Source: Haematococcus lacustris (Eukaryota > Chlorophyta > Chlorophyceae > Chlamydomonadales > Haematococcaceae). From it: DNA of 64,000 bases. Shown here piece after piece: positions 42,901 through 53,957 of this stretch. The position numbers and the translations under genes were made by a program. The notes beneath the pieces were generated by a model. It was not told the DNA's origin. It saw only the letters and a program-made list of their open reading frames with translations, and ran no database searches. Position 1 is the first letter of the stretch. Each line of letters opens with the position of its first letter. The stretch covers positions 2,486,347-2,550,346 of the forward strand of contig JASKMD010000010.1 of assembly GCA_030144725.1 (NCBI GenBank). Direction: 5' to 3'.

Positions 42901-45900
42901 TGCTGGTGGGGGTGGAATGCCGCAATGCGAGCCCTCAGGATCACAGGCTGAGTCAGAGTCACAATCACAGTCCATGCTGGCTGGTTCTGGGTCGTCATCA
43001 GTTGCCGGGGGGGCTGCACAGCTGGAGGTGTGGGGGCGTTGGGGCCACCCTGGGTGGGTTGGTCAACCAGGCAGGTGGGGAAAATGCGTAGAACAGAATG
43101 GAAGGCAATGACAGCAAGCTGGGAGTGAAACTGCACCCTCTGCTGGAGGTGTGCCATGAGCTTTCGTTCCGTCACTGAAGGCTCTCAAGGCTCCCTCCGG
43201 TCCGGCTCTTATAAAGAAGCAGGGGCCTAATAAGACCCAGCTGCACCGGCTGTGGTCAGTCGCAATCGGTCTCTCGAGGCTTAAGGAACTGCTGGTGCTT
43301 GGAGGCGATTGTGCACAACAGTGAGGCACATGGGACATATTGCACGTAGCGTGTAGAACACCTCGGTGCGTGAGGCCCTGAGGGGATGTCATGTGCGTGT
43401 CTGCTGCTGGTATTTTGCTTACTAGGATACTGCTCAATGGACACTGGAACACGGATGGGATGCGGGTGGCAGTGTGGACACAAAAGCAGTGTGGGCACAA
43501 AAGCCGGGGAGCTAAGGAGGGTGGGCACAAAAGCCTGGCAGAGTGGGCACAAAGGCAGTGTGGGCACAAAAGCCTCGGAGCAAAGGAGAGGAATTTGCAA
43601 ATGGTTGTGTGCAAAAGTACTGACATTGAAAATCTGACAATGGTACCAGGCATTCATTTCAATGCCCAGCGTTGCATGTGCATGCACTGGCTTGCAGGAT
43701 CGGTCCCTTCCTGGGGTCAGGCATGGCTGGCAACGTGTACCAGGCTACTTACCAGGGGCAGCAGGTGAGGGCAGGTCAGCTGTGAGAGGCAGCAGATGAG
43801 ACGAGCCAGGTTTGGAGGGCAGCAGGAGAGGGCAAACAGTGAGGCCAAGCCAGCTATGGGCACGAAAGTTGGATCTCACCAGCAAAATGCAACGTCCTCA
43901 TGTTACTCTAGCGAACACGAACATTGCACGTCGCATGTACACTGTTACACTTCTGTGCGCATGCTGAGCCGCGAAGTTCACCTTGGCTGTAGGACAGCCA
44001 TCGGTGAACAATATGCCCTTTAAGTCCTGGGTTATGTTTTGTACATACCAATGTTTCGCACATGAAAAAATGTATGATATCGACCACCACGGAGTGATGA
44101 AGTTGGAGGTAGCATCAATGAATATGGCCGTGGCGTGGGTCCCTGCCCTTCCTTGGCCTCAGATCGCCATCAAGATGTTTCTGCCAGGTGCAGACCTGCG
44201 CAGCTTCAGCCAGGAGATCAGCATCCTAGGCCGCACCGCCCACCCAAACATCGTGCGCCTGCTAGGGGCGTGCTTCCATGCCCGCCAGGTCTCACTGCTG
44301 GAGGAGCTGTGCCACGGCAGCCTTGAGGAGTGAGTGCCATGGTTATCCAGCTGTTTGTAGGTTTGCCTAGCCTGCATTTTAGGTGTGGACCGGGTTTTTC
44401 TACTAGATAGAAAAGCTGTACCAGCGGAGTCTGCAGGACTGAGTGTGGGTTTTGCTTGATGTTTGCTTGACTGCCTTCCAGCTAGAATGAGGTGGTGTGA
44501 TGAAGTCTGATAGTCTTGACACTCACATCACACAAAAAGTAAGGTTCACAGGTCTGGTCATTTTCACAAAGTAAGGATCCCAGCTACATGGACTATTCAT
44601 ACAGTTTTGCTCCATGGAGCATGGTGCTGTTTACATGCTGAGCTGGCTTGGCATTTGTCATGCTGTCATGTCGACTGCCGTGCCTGGGCCACTTGTGCAC
44701 CACACAAGTACTCTGCACAAGACATTGACGCCAAGCCACCACTTCCCACCACTCCATTGTTGTACTTCATCCTGGCATATGCTGCATGTCTGAATGGTGG
44801 TGCACAGCCATGACCGCATGGCGCATGGCCCTGGCTCTCTGACTGCAGGCTCATGCACCCTCCCCGACGGCAGCAGCAGCAGCAGCAGCTCTCGCCCCTG
44901 CCGTCAGCAATGCCCAAGGATCCACAGGACAGCGCAGAGGCGGCCAGTTTAGGCACTGCAGCCAACACCGCTGCCAAGCTGCCCCTACTGCAAGGAGCGC
45001 TTCCCCTCAGGGCCGTGCTGCATCTGGCAATACAGGTGTGATGTTGGTGTGATGTTGGGCCGCCTGTGACGTGTGGGTTGGGGTGGCAGGTGTGATTGTG
45101 TGTGCGTGTGTTAGGGCAGTTAGGGTAGATGTTGGTGTGATGTTGGGCCGCCTGTGTGTGGCTGAGGATGGCACGGGTGATTGTGTGATTGTGTGAGTTT
45201 GTGTGTGTGAGTGAGGGTAGCTAGGGTGCTTAGGGGACTGTAGCTGTGGCATGATCACGACTGTAGCTCAGCATGGCTTTTTGTGTGTGTGAGGCCTGAT
45301 GAAGGAGTGTGCCCATTTTGGCAAGTCAGTGTGATGAGGATGATGGGAGGATCATGTGATGTGTGGACAACATGACTAACGGGGTTGGCATGGGTCAGCT
45401 TCTCTCCACCTTCCCTCTTTGGGTTCGTTGTGGTGATAAGCACCAATGGCCAGCTTTCTCACCGCACTGTTGGAACTGCTTTGTGCACCGCACAAGCACC
45501 CTGGCAGAGGTTATGCAGGGCCAGGGTGGTGTTGAGGTAGTGGGCGGCATGGTGGGCTGCTCCACACTCACCCACCCTCTGGCCGCAGGCTGGGTTAGGG
45601 TTAAGGTTAGGGTTAGCCCCAGCCTCCCAGATATCACACCCGACCCCTAACCCTAACCCACCCTAACCCTAACCCACCCTCTGGCCGCAGACTGCGCATA
45701 GGTCAGCTATGCTCTTAGTTAACAATGGTAATGGCTCAAATGGTGTACATTCCGTATGTCTGAAGACGCTGCTCAATTTCCTACACTTGCCTGCCCTCAG
45801 GCTGCAGATTGCACACATGTTTATGGTAGCTGCTCAACCTCTCAAGTCTGACTGGCTTTCCCGTTGGCTGCAGATTGCTCAGGGCCTGGCTTTCCTGCAC

Positions 45901-48900
45901 CCCACCATCATCCACCGTGACCTAAAGCCAGGTGTGACATGGGGTGACCGGGTTGTGTGAGACCTGGGTGTGACTCAGGGTAGGCTGCAGGTGTGACACC
46001 TGGGTGTGACACAGCGCACCTGACAGGCTTGCTTTTGTAACAGCTGTGACCTTGTTCACACTATTCATTGATTCCCGTAAATAGCCTTGTTGGTTAGGGG
46101 TCGGCTGTGATATCTGGGAGGCAGGGGCTGGGTCGCAGTACTACGGTGTAGACAACATCCAGTGTCCAGCATTGCTGCAGCCGCATAGCACCAGGCTATG
46201 AAGGCATGCTTACACCTCCGCTGCCTCTTGCCTGCTTTGCCAGTCTGCCTAGCATTGCATTTTCACCCACCCACTTACACACGCATGTTATTGAGCGAAC
46301 CACAACCAAGCCACCACAGATGGAGGACCAGCCTTACCTTTACCATCAAGGCCATCCCAACCAGATCTTCACCTGATGTGTGTGTGTAGGGTTAGGGTAT
46401 GTGAGGCTAAGGGTATGAGTTAGGATAATCACAGTGACACATTTACCGGTATTGCTGCAACACATGCACACTCATGGACATGATGTACGGACATGGACAT
46501 GATATATGGACACGGGCATGAAAGGACTATCGACCTAGGTGTAGACATATCTGTCTCCTTTTTGTTATACCGTACTATCTATTTCGATTCGCGAGGCCCC
46601 GAAAACTAAAATTAAATACTCTTTCCCGACCCAAAAAAAACATTGTTTACTTTTTCCCGATGCAAAAGTAGCAGCAAAACACAACTTTGACAACGTGGGT
46701 GTGCTTATAAATATTCTAGACAGCCATCCCTTGCATAAATTGTCAATCCGCCATGGTTTAAACACTTCACCCGGTCACCCAGTCAAAGCCAGTATGCAAG
46801 CCAGTATGATAGTGTCACCGTGCACCAAGTCACCAAGTCTTGACTTTGCACTAGATAGGGCACTGAACCTCCCCCATGAAGTCATGGTGCTCCTGTGGCT
46901 GCTTGCAGTGCCGGCATATCTCTGCATCTTCCTTTGAACACTCAAACTTGCGTGCCCTTGCAGTCACCCATGCTGCCTTTGGCCACCCCAAATGCTGACC
47001 TGGTGCGGCCAGCCACCCCAGCTGCTGCCCTGGCCTTGCCAACCACCCCAACAGCTGACTTGTTGCAGCCAGCTCAACGGCTGTCATGGACTGAACATCA
47101 ATCCCATCAATGCTCCATCAATCCCATCAATCCCATCAATGCTCTGTAAGCAAGGGGCAGTCCTCCATGGGAACGACCATGCCTGGTAGCGGCTTATGAG
47201 CATCTAGCACACCTGGGCCACAGGAGTGGTGCCAGCCGGCACGAAGAGGAAGTGCACAAAGGGGTAGTTCTGCTTGAACCACTCCAACACGGTTCTTTTC
47301 CGGTGCACGGCATACACATCCAGCTGATAAATCATGGAGGGCCATTGAGCCACTGGCACTGGTTGTGGCCAAGCTCTGTGCAGCTCCTCTTGTAGTCAAG
47401 CAGGATGACACGCTCGAAGTGCTGCTTGTGGCTGTCCTCAGTCGCCCAGTAAAATGGCGTGGTTGTGACGTCATGACCTGCTGCATCAGCTGCCACTCGA
47501 GCCGGCAGAGGCTGCCATGACTTGGCATTCTTGGGCTTGCCACCAGGGGTGCTGAGATCTGTCTTGCCCTCGTAGATCAGCTGCAGCGGCAACACGTGCC
47601 CAGAGGCCTTGACCGTCAGGCACACAGTGAGGCCCTCCTTCTGCTCAGTGGCTGCCACGAAAACCTGCTTCCTGCCCTCCTCAGCAAGCGTAGTGCTGCC
47701 GGCCATGGGTGCAAAGAAAGCAAAGGTCTGGCTGGCACGGCTTGCAGGATGGGCCTGATGCTGGCGGGGTGCCACCAGTTCTCATGAGACCTGCCTCATG
47801 AGACCTGCCGGTTCGCGACAGCCGCATATTCACAATCGAGAGCCCTTCAATGGAGCAATTTATCATGTTGGTCAACCTGGCGTAGCAAATTATCGGCTGC
47901 GTCATTATCACTGATGCCACGGACCACGAAGTGGTCCATCGCAGCATCAGTTACGCAGGTCAAATAATTGTTTGACCACTTCGCGATTTTGTCAAAAATC
48001 ACATTGTTTCCTCGTTCGCGACTTCGCAAGGCTAAAAAAACAATTCGCGGACGCGAATCGAAAGAGAGAGTACGATAATTGTAAGAGCCTTTCTTTAAAT
48101 AAGGAAAAAAGAAGAATGACATGATCATGCCATGCTTATGATGCTTATGCTGCATATGCGCTCACCTGCACCATGACATAGGTCTCCAGTGTGGCAGCAC
48201 ACCTGGCTGGCTGCAGGCAACGTGCTGCTGCTAAGGGACCCCGCAGCCGCTGCCCTGCTGCCAGGCCCAGGCACCCACACCAGCTCCCTGGATGGGTCAG
48301 AGCGCGGGCCAGCCCCCCCTGCCCTGCAGCAGCAGCAGCAGCATGTGGGCGCCGCCTCAGGGTCTGCTAACAACCTCCAGGGCTCGTGCAGCAGACAGGC
48401 TGACGGGGCGGCAGAGCAGGAAGCCAGCCTGCTGCAGTTGCGAGTCAAGCTGTCAGGTGAGGGAGATGGATAGGGGTTGGGGTAGGGTCAGGGTTCCCTC
48501 ACCCTGAACCTTTCCCACCCTTGCCACCTTTCCCCTCCTTTCCTACCCTGAACCTTTCCCTGACCCTCACCCTTACCTAAACCCTTACCCCAGCTCATGC
48601 AGAATGATGCCACCGTGCCTGTACTGTACTGCACCATCGCCCAACGTGCAAATGCTAACCTTGCACAGCGCAAGACGAGGTTGGCCGGCTTGACATAGAG
48701 TCCTGTGCATGCAGTGCGTGGCTCAGTTCAAAACATCGGGCATGTGAGCATCAAACACGGCCATGATCTCACACCGTGTCTCGCGCTGTCCTGCCGCCCT
48801 TGACGTGCATGGAGGTGCATGGAGTCACCTGGTCCATGTGAGCCCATGTGAGCCCATGTGCGCCCTGTTGTGTTGCTTGCCTCCATGCAGACTTTGGGCT

Positions 48901-51900
48901 GGCCCGCATGAGAGCAGGTGGGCAGGCTGACCTGGGTCCCTCCAGGCAATTAAAAGCTGGCAGCAGTCAAGAAACTCATATGACGATCTCCTGGCTGTCG
49001 GCAGCGGCAGCAGCAGCGGCAATGACAGCAGCAGCGGCAGCGGCAGCAGCGGCAGCAGCGGCAGCAGCGGCAGCAGCGGCAGCAGCGGCAGCAGCGGCAG
49101 CAGCGGCAGCAGCGGCAGCAGCGGCAGCAGCGGCAGCAGCGGCAGCAGCGGCAGCAGCGGCAGCAGCGGCAGCAGCGGCAGCAGCAGCGGCAGCAGCAGC
49201 GGCAGCAGCAGCGGCAGCAGCAGCGGCAGCAGCAGCGGCAGCGGCAGCGGCAGCGGCAGCGGCAGCGGCAGCGGCAGCGGCAGCAGCAGCGGCAGCAGCA
49301 GCGGCAGCGGCAGCAGCAGCGGCAGCAGCAGCGGCAGCAGCAGCAGCGGCAGCAGCAGCAGCGGCAGCAGCAGCAGCGGCAGCAGCAGCAGCGGCAGCAG
49401 CGGCAGCAGCAGCGGCAGCAGCGGCAGCAGCGGCAGCAGCAGCGGCAGCAGCAGCGGCAGCAGCACAAGGCATAGGTCATGCCGGCCCTAGCCAGCAGTC
49501 AAAGGCTCATGTCGAGGTGTCCAGGGAAGTTCAGGCATGTGAGGTGCTGGCTTGGTGTGTAGAGGGGACTGCACCTTGGGTGGAAATGGCCTGTGTGGTG
49601 TGGAGTGGGTGGCAGTGAGGGTGGCAGCAGTGGGGTGCGGTCATCACTGGCACTGTGCCTGCTGCCTGCTGCCTGCTCCTTGTGCCTGTTCAAGATGTAT
49701 GCTCCTGCTGCTGCTGCCTGATGCCTGCTGCCTCCTCCTGCTGCTGCTGCCTGATGCCTGCTGCCTCCTCCTGCTGCTGCTGCCTGATGCCTGCTGCCTC
49801 CTCCTGCTGCTGCTGCCTGATGCCTGCTGCCTCCTCCTGCTGCTGCTGCCTGATGCCTGCTGCCTCCTCCTGCTGCTGCTGCCTGATGCCTGCTGCCTCC
49901 TCCTGCTGCTGCTGCCTGATGCCTGCTGCCTCCTCCTGCTGCTGCTGCCTGATGCCTGATGCCTCCTCCTGCTGCTGCTGCCTGATGCCTGCTGCCTCCT
50001 CCTGCTGCTGCTGCCTGATGCCTGCTGCCTCCTCCTGCTGCTGCTGCCTGATGCCTGCTGCCTCCTCCTGCTGCTGCTGCCTGATGCCTGCTGCCTCCTC
50101 CTGCTGCTGCTGCCTGATGCCTGCTGCCTCCTCCTGCTGCTGCTGCCTGATGCCTGCTGCCTCCTCCTGCTGCTGCTGCCTGATGCCTGCTGCCTCCTCC
50201 TGCTGCTGCTGCCTGATGCCTGCTGCCTCCTCCTGCTGCTGCTGCCTGATGCCTGCTGCCTCCTCCTGCTGCTGCTGCCTGATGCCTGCTGCCTCCTCCA
50301 GCTGCTTCTGCCTGATGCCTGCTGCCTCCTCCTGCTGCTGCTGCCTGATGCCTGCTGCCTCCTCCTGCTGCTGCTGCCTGATGCCTGCTGCCTCCTCCTG
50401 CTGCTGCTGCCTGATGCCTGCTGCCTCCTCCTGCTGCTGCTGCCTGATGCCTGCTGCCTCCTCCTGCTGCTGCTGCCTGATGCCTGCTGCCTCCTCCTGC
50501 TGCTGCTGCCTGATGCCTGCTGCCTCCTCCTGCTGCTGCTGCCTGATGCCTGCTGCCTCCTCCTGCTGCTGCTGCCTGATGCCTGCTGCCTCCTCCTGCT
50601 GCTGCTGCCTGATGCCTGCTGCCTCCTCCTGCTGCTGCTGCCTGATGCCTGCTGCCTCCTCCTGCTGCTGCTGCCTGATGCCTGCTGCCTCCTCCTGCTG
50701 CTGCTGCCTGATGCCTGCTGCCTCCTCCTGCTGCTGCTGCCTGATGCCTGCTGCCTCCTCCTGCTGCTGCTGCCTGATGCCTGCTGCCTCCTCCTGCTGC
50801 TGCTGCCTGATGCCTGCTGCCTCCTCCTGCTGCTGCTGCCTGATGCCTGCTGCCTCCTCCTGCTGCTGCTGCCTGATGCCTGCTGCCTCCTCCTGCTGCT
50901 GCTGCCTGATGCCTGCTGCCTCCTCCAGCTGCTTCTGCCTGATGCCTGCTGTCTGTTCTAAAAGCCTGCTGCTGCTGCCTGATGCCTGTGTGCCTTTGCG
51001 CCTGCAGCCATCACCATGCAGACCAACAATCCTCAGTGCGGCACCATCCCTTGTGAGTGACCCCAGCAGCGAGTCTCTCACCAGCAGATGTCCTGCTGAT
51101 GCTCACGCCCTTGGGTATTCCAGACACAGCCATCACAATCCATTCTACACACATTCACCCTCACACCACAATCTACACACATGCACCCTCACTGAGCTCA
51201 CATCACACAGTACACCACAGAGGTCCCCACACATTACACCACACTGTCAGCTGCACCCTCAGGAGCTGTTGGGGGCTCATAGGGAGGCAGCAGGGGCAGC
51301 AGCGGCCCCAGAAGCATGCCAGGTTGCCAAGAGTGCTCGAGGGATTCAGACCCCTTGCGAAAAGGGGCAGTATGGGAGGTGGGTTTAGAAGTTGCCTCCG
51401 GCTTGCCTCAAGGGTCAGAGGCTCATGGACATCCAGGGGTGGGTCCAGAGTGGTGGGGTCAGAGTCAGCAGCATTTACATTGGTTGACGTAGCCCAAGCT
51501 GCTGACCAGTCTGGCCGCCACTTTTCTGCTGATGCCCCTCAACACCAGGCAGCAAGCACCGGCTCCAGCAGCAATAGCAGTAGCTGTAGCGACAGTAGCG
51601 GTCACCCTGTCAAGTCTGTCAGAAGCGTAGCTTAAGCTGGTGGCTTACAGCAGCCCGCAGTGCCCTGACTCAGCCTGCAGCATGTTATCATCATGGGTAA
51701 CCTTCTTAGGTCATACATCGTGTCTGGTCGTGTGCCACACAGACATGAGTCCTGAGTGCTTCATGAAGGCTAGTGGCACGGGCCTCACGCACAAATGCGA
51801 GTAAGTGGTGGTCCCCAACCCAACCCAACCTACCAACCCAACCCAACCCAACCCAACCCAACCCAACCCAACCCAACCCAACCCAACCCAACCCAACCCA

Positions 51901-52764
51901 ACCCAACCCAACCCAACCCAACCCAACCCAACCCAACCCAACCCAACCCAACCCAACCCAACCCAACCCAACCCAACCCAACCCAACCTCCAGTGCAGAT
52001 GCTGACAGGGACGATGTCTGGGTGGCTCAGCTGCTGTCCACCACCCTTCCTTAAAGCTTTAAGACATGAACTTGAGCTATGTCAGTCTGCACTGTAAATC
52101 ACGCAACTTGGCAAACGAAGAAGAAAAACATATGCCGTGCACGCTACCTTGTGCATGCAGCATGTATTCGTTTGGGGTGTGCCTGTGGGAGATGCTCCAT
52201 GGCAGGCGCCCCTGGGCAGGTTTCAGCGCCGCTGAGATCATGTTCGCTGTGGCCGTCAAGCAGCAGCCCCTGCCCTTTTCCCTACCACCGACCAGGTGAG
52301 GCCAAGGCAAGGGGAGCAGGCAAGAGAGACAGCCTGCCACACCTCCCCTGGTCTCTTTCCTGGTCCAAGGCCGTGCTGCTGCCATTGCTACTGCCCTCTA
52401 ACTGCTACAACCTACTCCCTACTCATAAGACAGTGCGCACTAGCCTCTCACCTTTGCCTGGCTCCTAACCCTGACCCTGGGCCCTTTGACTGCCCCTGCC
52501 ACAGCCACCGACCTTGCCGCCACTCCTCTCCCCAGGTGCCCGCCCCAGCTGGCCCGCTTGGTAATGCTGTGCATGGACCACGACCCCATCCGGCGACCCT
52601 CCGCTCTCGAGGCGGTACGGGAGCTGGCCCTGCTGCAGCAACGCCTCTTCCCTGTGCTCCCTCCTCCAGCCCTCACAGCAACCTCAGGCAGCCAAGGCAG
52701 CGGCTCAGAGCCCAACAACAGCAGCCACAACAAGAACAACAGCATCAATGGCACCTCCGCCTGA
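38189..52764 (+). CDS. Receptor-like TKL protein kinase, copy B (kinase exons intact)
   Basis: The start is ATG 38189, giving signal peptide [20 protein letters not shown]. Ectodomain exons: 38189 to about 38500, 38712-38839 ([20 protein letters not shown]), 40042-40215 ([20 protein letters not shown]), 40719-40800. TM exon from 41486 ([17 protein letters not shown]). Kinase exons: 43698-43764 glycine loop [17 protein letters not shown]; 44163-44329 IAIKMFLPG to [12 protein letters not shown]; 44849-45035 poly-Gln linker; 45874-45931 [19 protein letters not shown]; 48217-48456 GNVLLL plus a long insert; 48891-48917 DFGLARMRA; 51008-51052 [11 protein letters not shown]; 51743-51800 YMSPECFMK; 52161-52295 [19 protein letters not shown]; 52536-52764 with RRPS. 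From 44163 on, every junction I joined keeps phase, with GT-AG sites. Lys, HRD, DFG and the APE-like SPE are all present, so an active membrane kinase is plausible. The earlier ectodomain joins and the juxtamembrane part are unresolved. The introns carry transposons and arrays. Confidence 0.75.
39907..39990. repeat. (CCTG)n microsatellite, copy B
   Basis: Longer version of the copy A run at 11889-11956, in the intron before the 40042 exon. Confidence 0.95.
41948..42935 (+). other. Copy B-only segment with an orphan exon
   Basis: After the shared GTGAGTCCAAGCTTT, copy B has about 1 kb absent from copy A; homology resumes at TCAGGATCACAGGCTGAG. Inside, 42386-42514 looks like a real exon: acceptor TGTGCAG, then 43 codons reading [20 protein letters not shown] and [19 protein letters not shown], then donor GTAGGT. 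I do not recognise the protein. It could be a captured gene fragment inserted in B, or an exon deleted from A. Confidence 0.5.
42936..43175 (-). pseudogene. Fanzor N-terminal fragment, copy B
   Basis: The minus-strand frame from 43175, [18 protein letters not shown] then [10 protein letters not shown], matches the second exon of the 55-kb Fanzor and the copy A fragment at 13974-14215. In this copy one G fewer in the G-run shifts the frame after AVQPP. No RuvC region is attached. Confidence 0.6.
45590..45672. repeat. TTAGGG / CCCTAA interstitial tract, copy B
   Basis: GGTTAGGGTTAAGGTTAGGG is followed after a short spacer by CCCTAACCCTAACCCACC, forming an imperfect inverted pair in the intron before the HRDLKP exon. 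Copy A lacks the block at this place. Confidence 0.8.
46570..48075 (-). mobile_element. Pogo-like (Tc1/mariner group) transposon, 1506 bp, degenerate
   Basis: The left end reads CCGTACTATCTATTTCGATT; the complement of the right end reads TCGTACTCTCTCTTTCGATT, and both continue CGCG. TA dinucleotides flank the element at 46568-46569 and 48076-48077, the Tc1/mariner target duplication. Copy A has the empty site around 17415-17430. The interior has a minus-strand DDE transposase remnant. It sits in the kinase intron before the GNVLLL exon. Confidence 0.88.
47136..47775 (-). pseudogene. Pogo/Tigger-like DDE transposase remnant
   Basis: Frame 47775 to 47332 has [20 protein letters not shown] and [16 protein letters not shown], the strand pair of DDE_1 transposases around the first catalytic position, then [13 protein letters not shown]. 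After a stop/frameshift at about 47335 the next frame reads [20 protein letters not shown] and [12 protein letters not shown], matching the second acidic motif and the PAG.T..QP block. The N-terminal DNA-binding domain is missing or scrambled (47681-48155). Not functional. Confidence 0.75.
49000..49466. repeat. (GGCAGCAGC)n array, copy B, about 0.47 kb
   Basis: Same intron position as the 1.45-kb array of copy A but a third of the length, and made of GGC-AGC-AGC(-AGC) units without the GGCGGC boundaries. Open frames in it are repeat artefacts. Confidence 0.96.
49717..50938. repeat. 33-bp tandem array, 37 units
   Basis: The unit starts CCTGATGCCTGCTGCCTCCT and ends with CTGCTGCTGCTG; 1222 bases make 37 units. 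A variant unit with CCAGCTGCTTCTG occurs at 50291 and again at 50918, exactly 19 units (627 bases) apart. A single CCTGATGCCTGATGCC variant at about 49948 is not repeated. Copy A has only a few units (20124-20215). On the minus strand the array reads as ([11 protein letters not shown])n; being an exact 11-codon repeat, it stays open in several frames. Confidence 0.96.
51815..51987. repeat. (CCAAC)n microsatellite, copy B
   Basis: Long pentanucleotide run with one early interruption (CTACC), in the intron between the YMSPE and YSFGV exons. Confidence 0.97.
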
Positions 52765-53012
52765 GTGGCAGGGACATGTGCAGGCTGTGTATGGCTGCTC
52801 AGCCCCTGCCAGTCATGAGCCCAACATCAAGAGCAACATCAACAGCAGCAACAATGGCACCTCCGCAAGAAGTGGCGGCACGTGTGCCCGTGTCGCACAA
52901 GGCTGCTGAGACCCTGACATTCATGGCTGGCTGAGGGTGGATGGCCGAGCAGTCTTGGTACAATGTAGAGTAGATAACCTTGCGGAGCAGGACGCAGGTG
53001 AGGGGCAGGTGC

Positions 53013-53683
53013 TGGCCAAGCTGCACTTGGATGATGGTGGGTTCTGGGATGCTGCTGCGCATATGGGCATGCGCATGGCGGGCTGATAATGTAGGCCCAT
53101 CTTATTGGCCCATGTTCATAGTATCCTTATAGTGTTGGGCGTACATCGCCATGCGCTTGCGTGCATGCCATGGCATGGTACTGGTGTGTGCTTGCTTGAG
53201 CATGGCAGCGACATGGGTGGAGGCAGGGGCACACCGCTGACGGCATGGCTAGGTAGGCATACGAGGGGGAGGGGGAGGGTAGGGTGGTAGGGTAAAGTTG
53301 TGCCACAGGTAAGCTTGCAGCGTTGGACTCTCAATGGCTTAAATTGGAGTCTGGAGGCAAAGGATCCTGCAGGTCTTGACATGGGCTTGCCTAGAACCAA
53401 GTACTATCAAGGAAGAGGACCCAATAGTCTTTTATTAGTTTTGGGTGCATGGGCAATCTCTGCTACTCGGCGAGAACCTCCCTTGGATGAGGAAGGAACG
53501 GATGAAGGGATGGGAATTGCAGTCCTGCAGGTCCAAGCAGGTTGATGAGGATGACGGTGACGAGGATGAGGATGATGGAGCTACAGATCCATAGCACTAA
53601 TGTAATCCTACATGGCACATGCAGCAGTTCCTACCAAAAGCATGGTTTGTTGGTGTCCATGTGGCTGCAGCTACCTCGGCAGG
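53013..53683 (+). other. Unique stretch between copy B and the Fanzor element
   Basis: Not matched in copy A. It contains a plus frame 53300-53545 (NWSLEAKDPAGLDMGLPRTK) and, after a possible acceptor CCTGCAG at about 53531, a short acidic tail KQVDEDDGDEDEDDGATDP ending in a stop near 53595. These could be the last exons of an unrecognised gene. The evidence is weak. Confidence 0.35.
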
Positions 53684-53957
53684 CCCCTTGTCCCTCACCA
53701 GGGCCTCCATTTGAGCCGGACCACCAGGGACCACTAGTGGCCACTAGCGGGAATACTAGGGACCACTAGTGGGCGATAGCCGCCCGACTCAAGTGGTGTT
53801 ATTGGGCTGTGTGGAGTATACCCAGTGCACGTGGACATGGTGCATGAGCGCCTACCACTTACATCATTGCCTGACCCCTGAGGGCTATTGTGTAGAGTGG
53901 GCATGAAAAACATGCACTAATGTGAGCTGATGACAGCTCAACTAAAGGGGGCACATA
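53684..53957 (-). ncRNA. Candidate Fanzor guide-RNA (omega/fRNA) region
   Basis: Non-coding stretch from the Fanzor stop to the element tip. In characterised TnpB/Fanzor systems the guide RNA is encoded at or beyond the 3' end of the nuclease gene, ending at the element boundary. The GGGCTGTGTGGAGTATACCC block and a hairpin at 53839-53852 recur in five places in the window. Read on the plus strand the hairpin is GGTGC-ATGA-GCGCC; it is given in that orientation because the opposite strand also folds. Expression and true ends are unknown. Confidence 0.4.

Larger units (their letters stand above)
30003..53012 (+). repeat. Segmental duplication, copy B
   Basis: The direct partner of copy A. It is larger because of the 3020-bp DDE transposon (34866-37885), the pogo-like element (46570-48075), an extra segment at 41948-42935 and expansion of the 33-bp array (49717-50938). 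Homology to copy A ends at about 53012 in GGGGCAGGTGCTGG; beyond that copy B continues into unique sequence. Confidence 0.92.

Noticed and set aside
49717..50938. Regular 33-bp repeats resembling a CRISPR array
   Set aside because: Units are head-to-tail with no unique spacers, in an intron of a eukaryotic gene: a minisatellite.
49655..51388. 577-codon plus-strand and 463-codon minus-strand frames
   Set aside because: Both arise because the 33-bp unit is a multiple of three; flanking real exons (48891-48917, 51008-51052) show that this is intronic.
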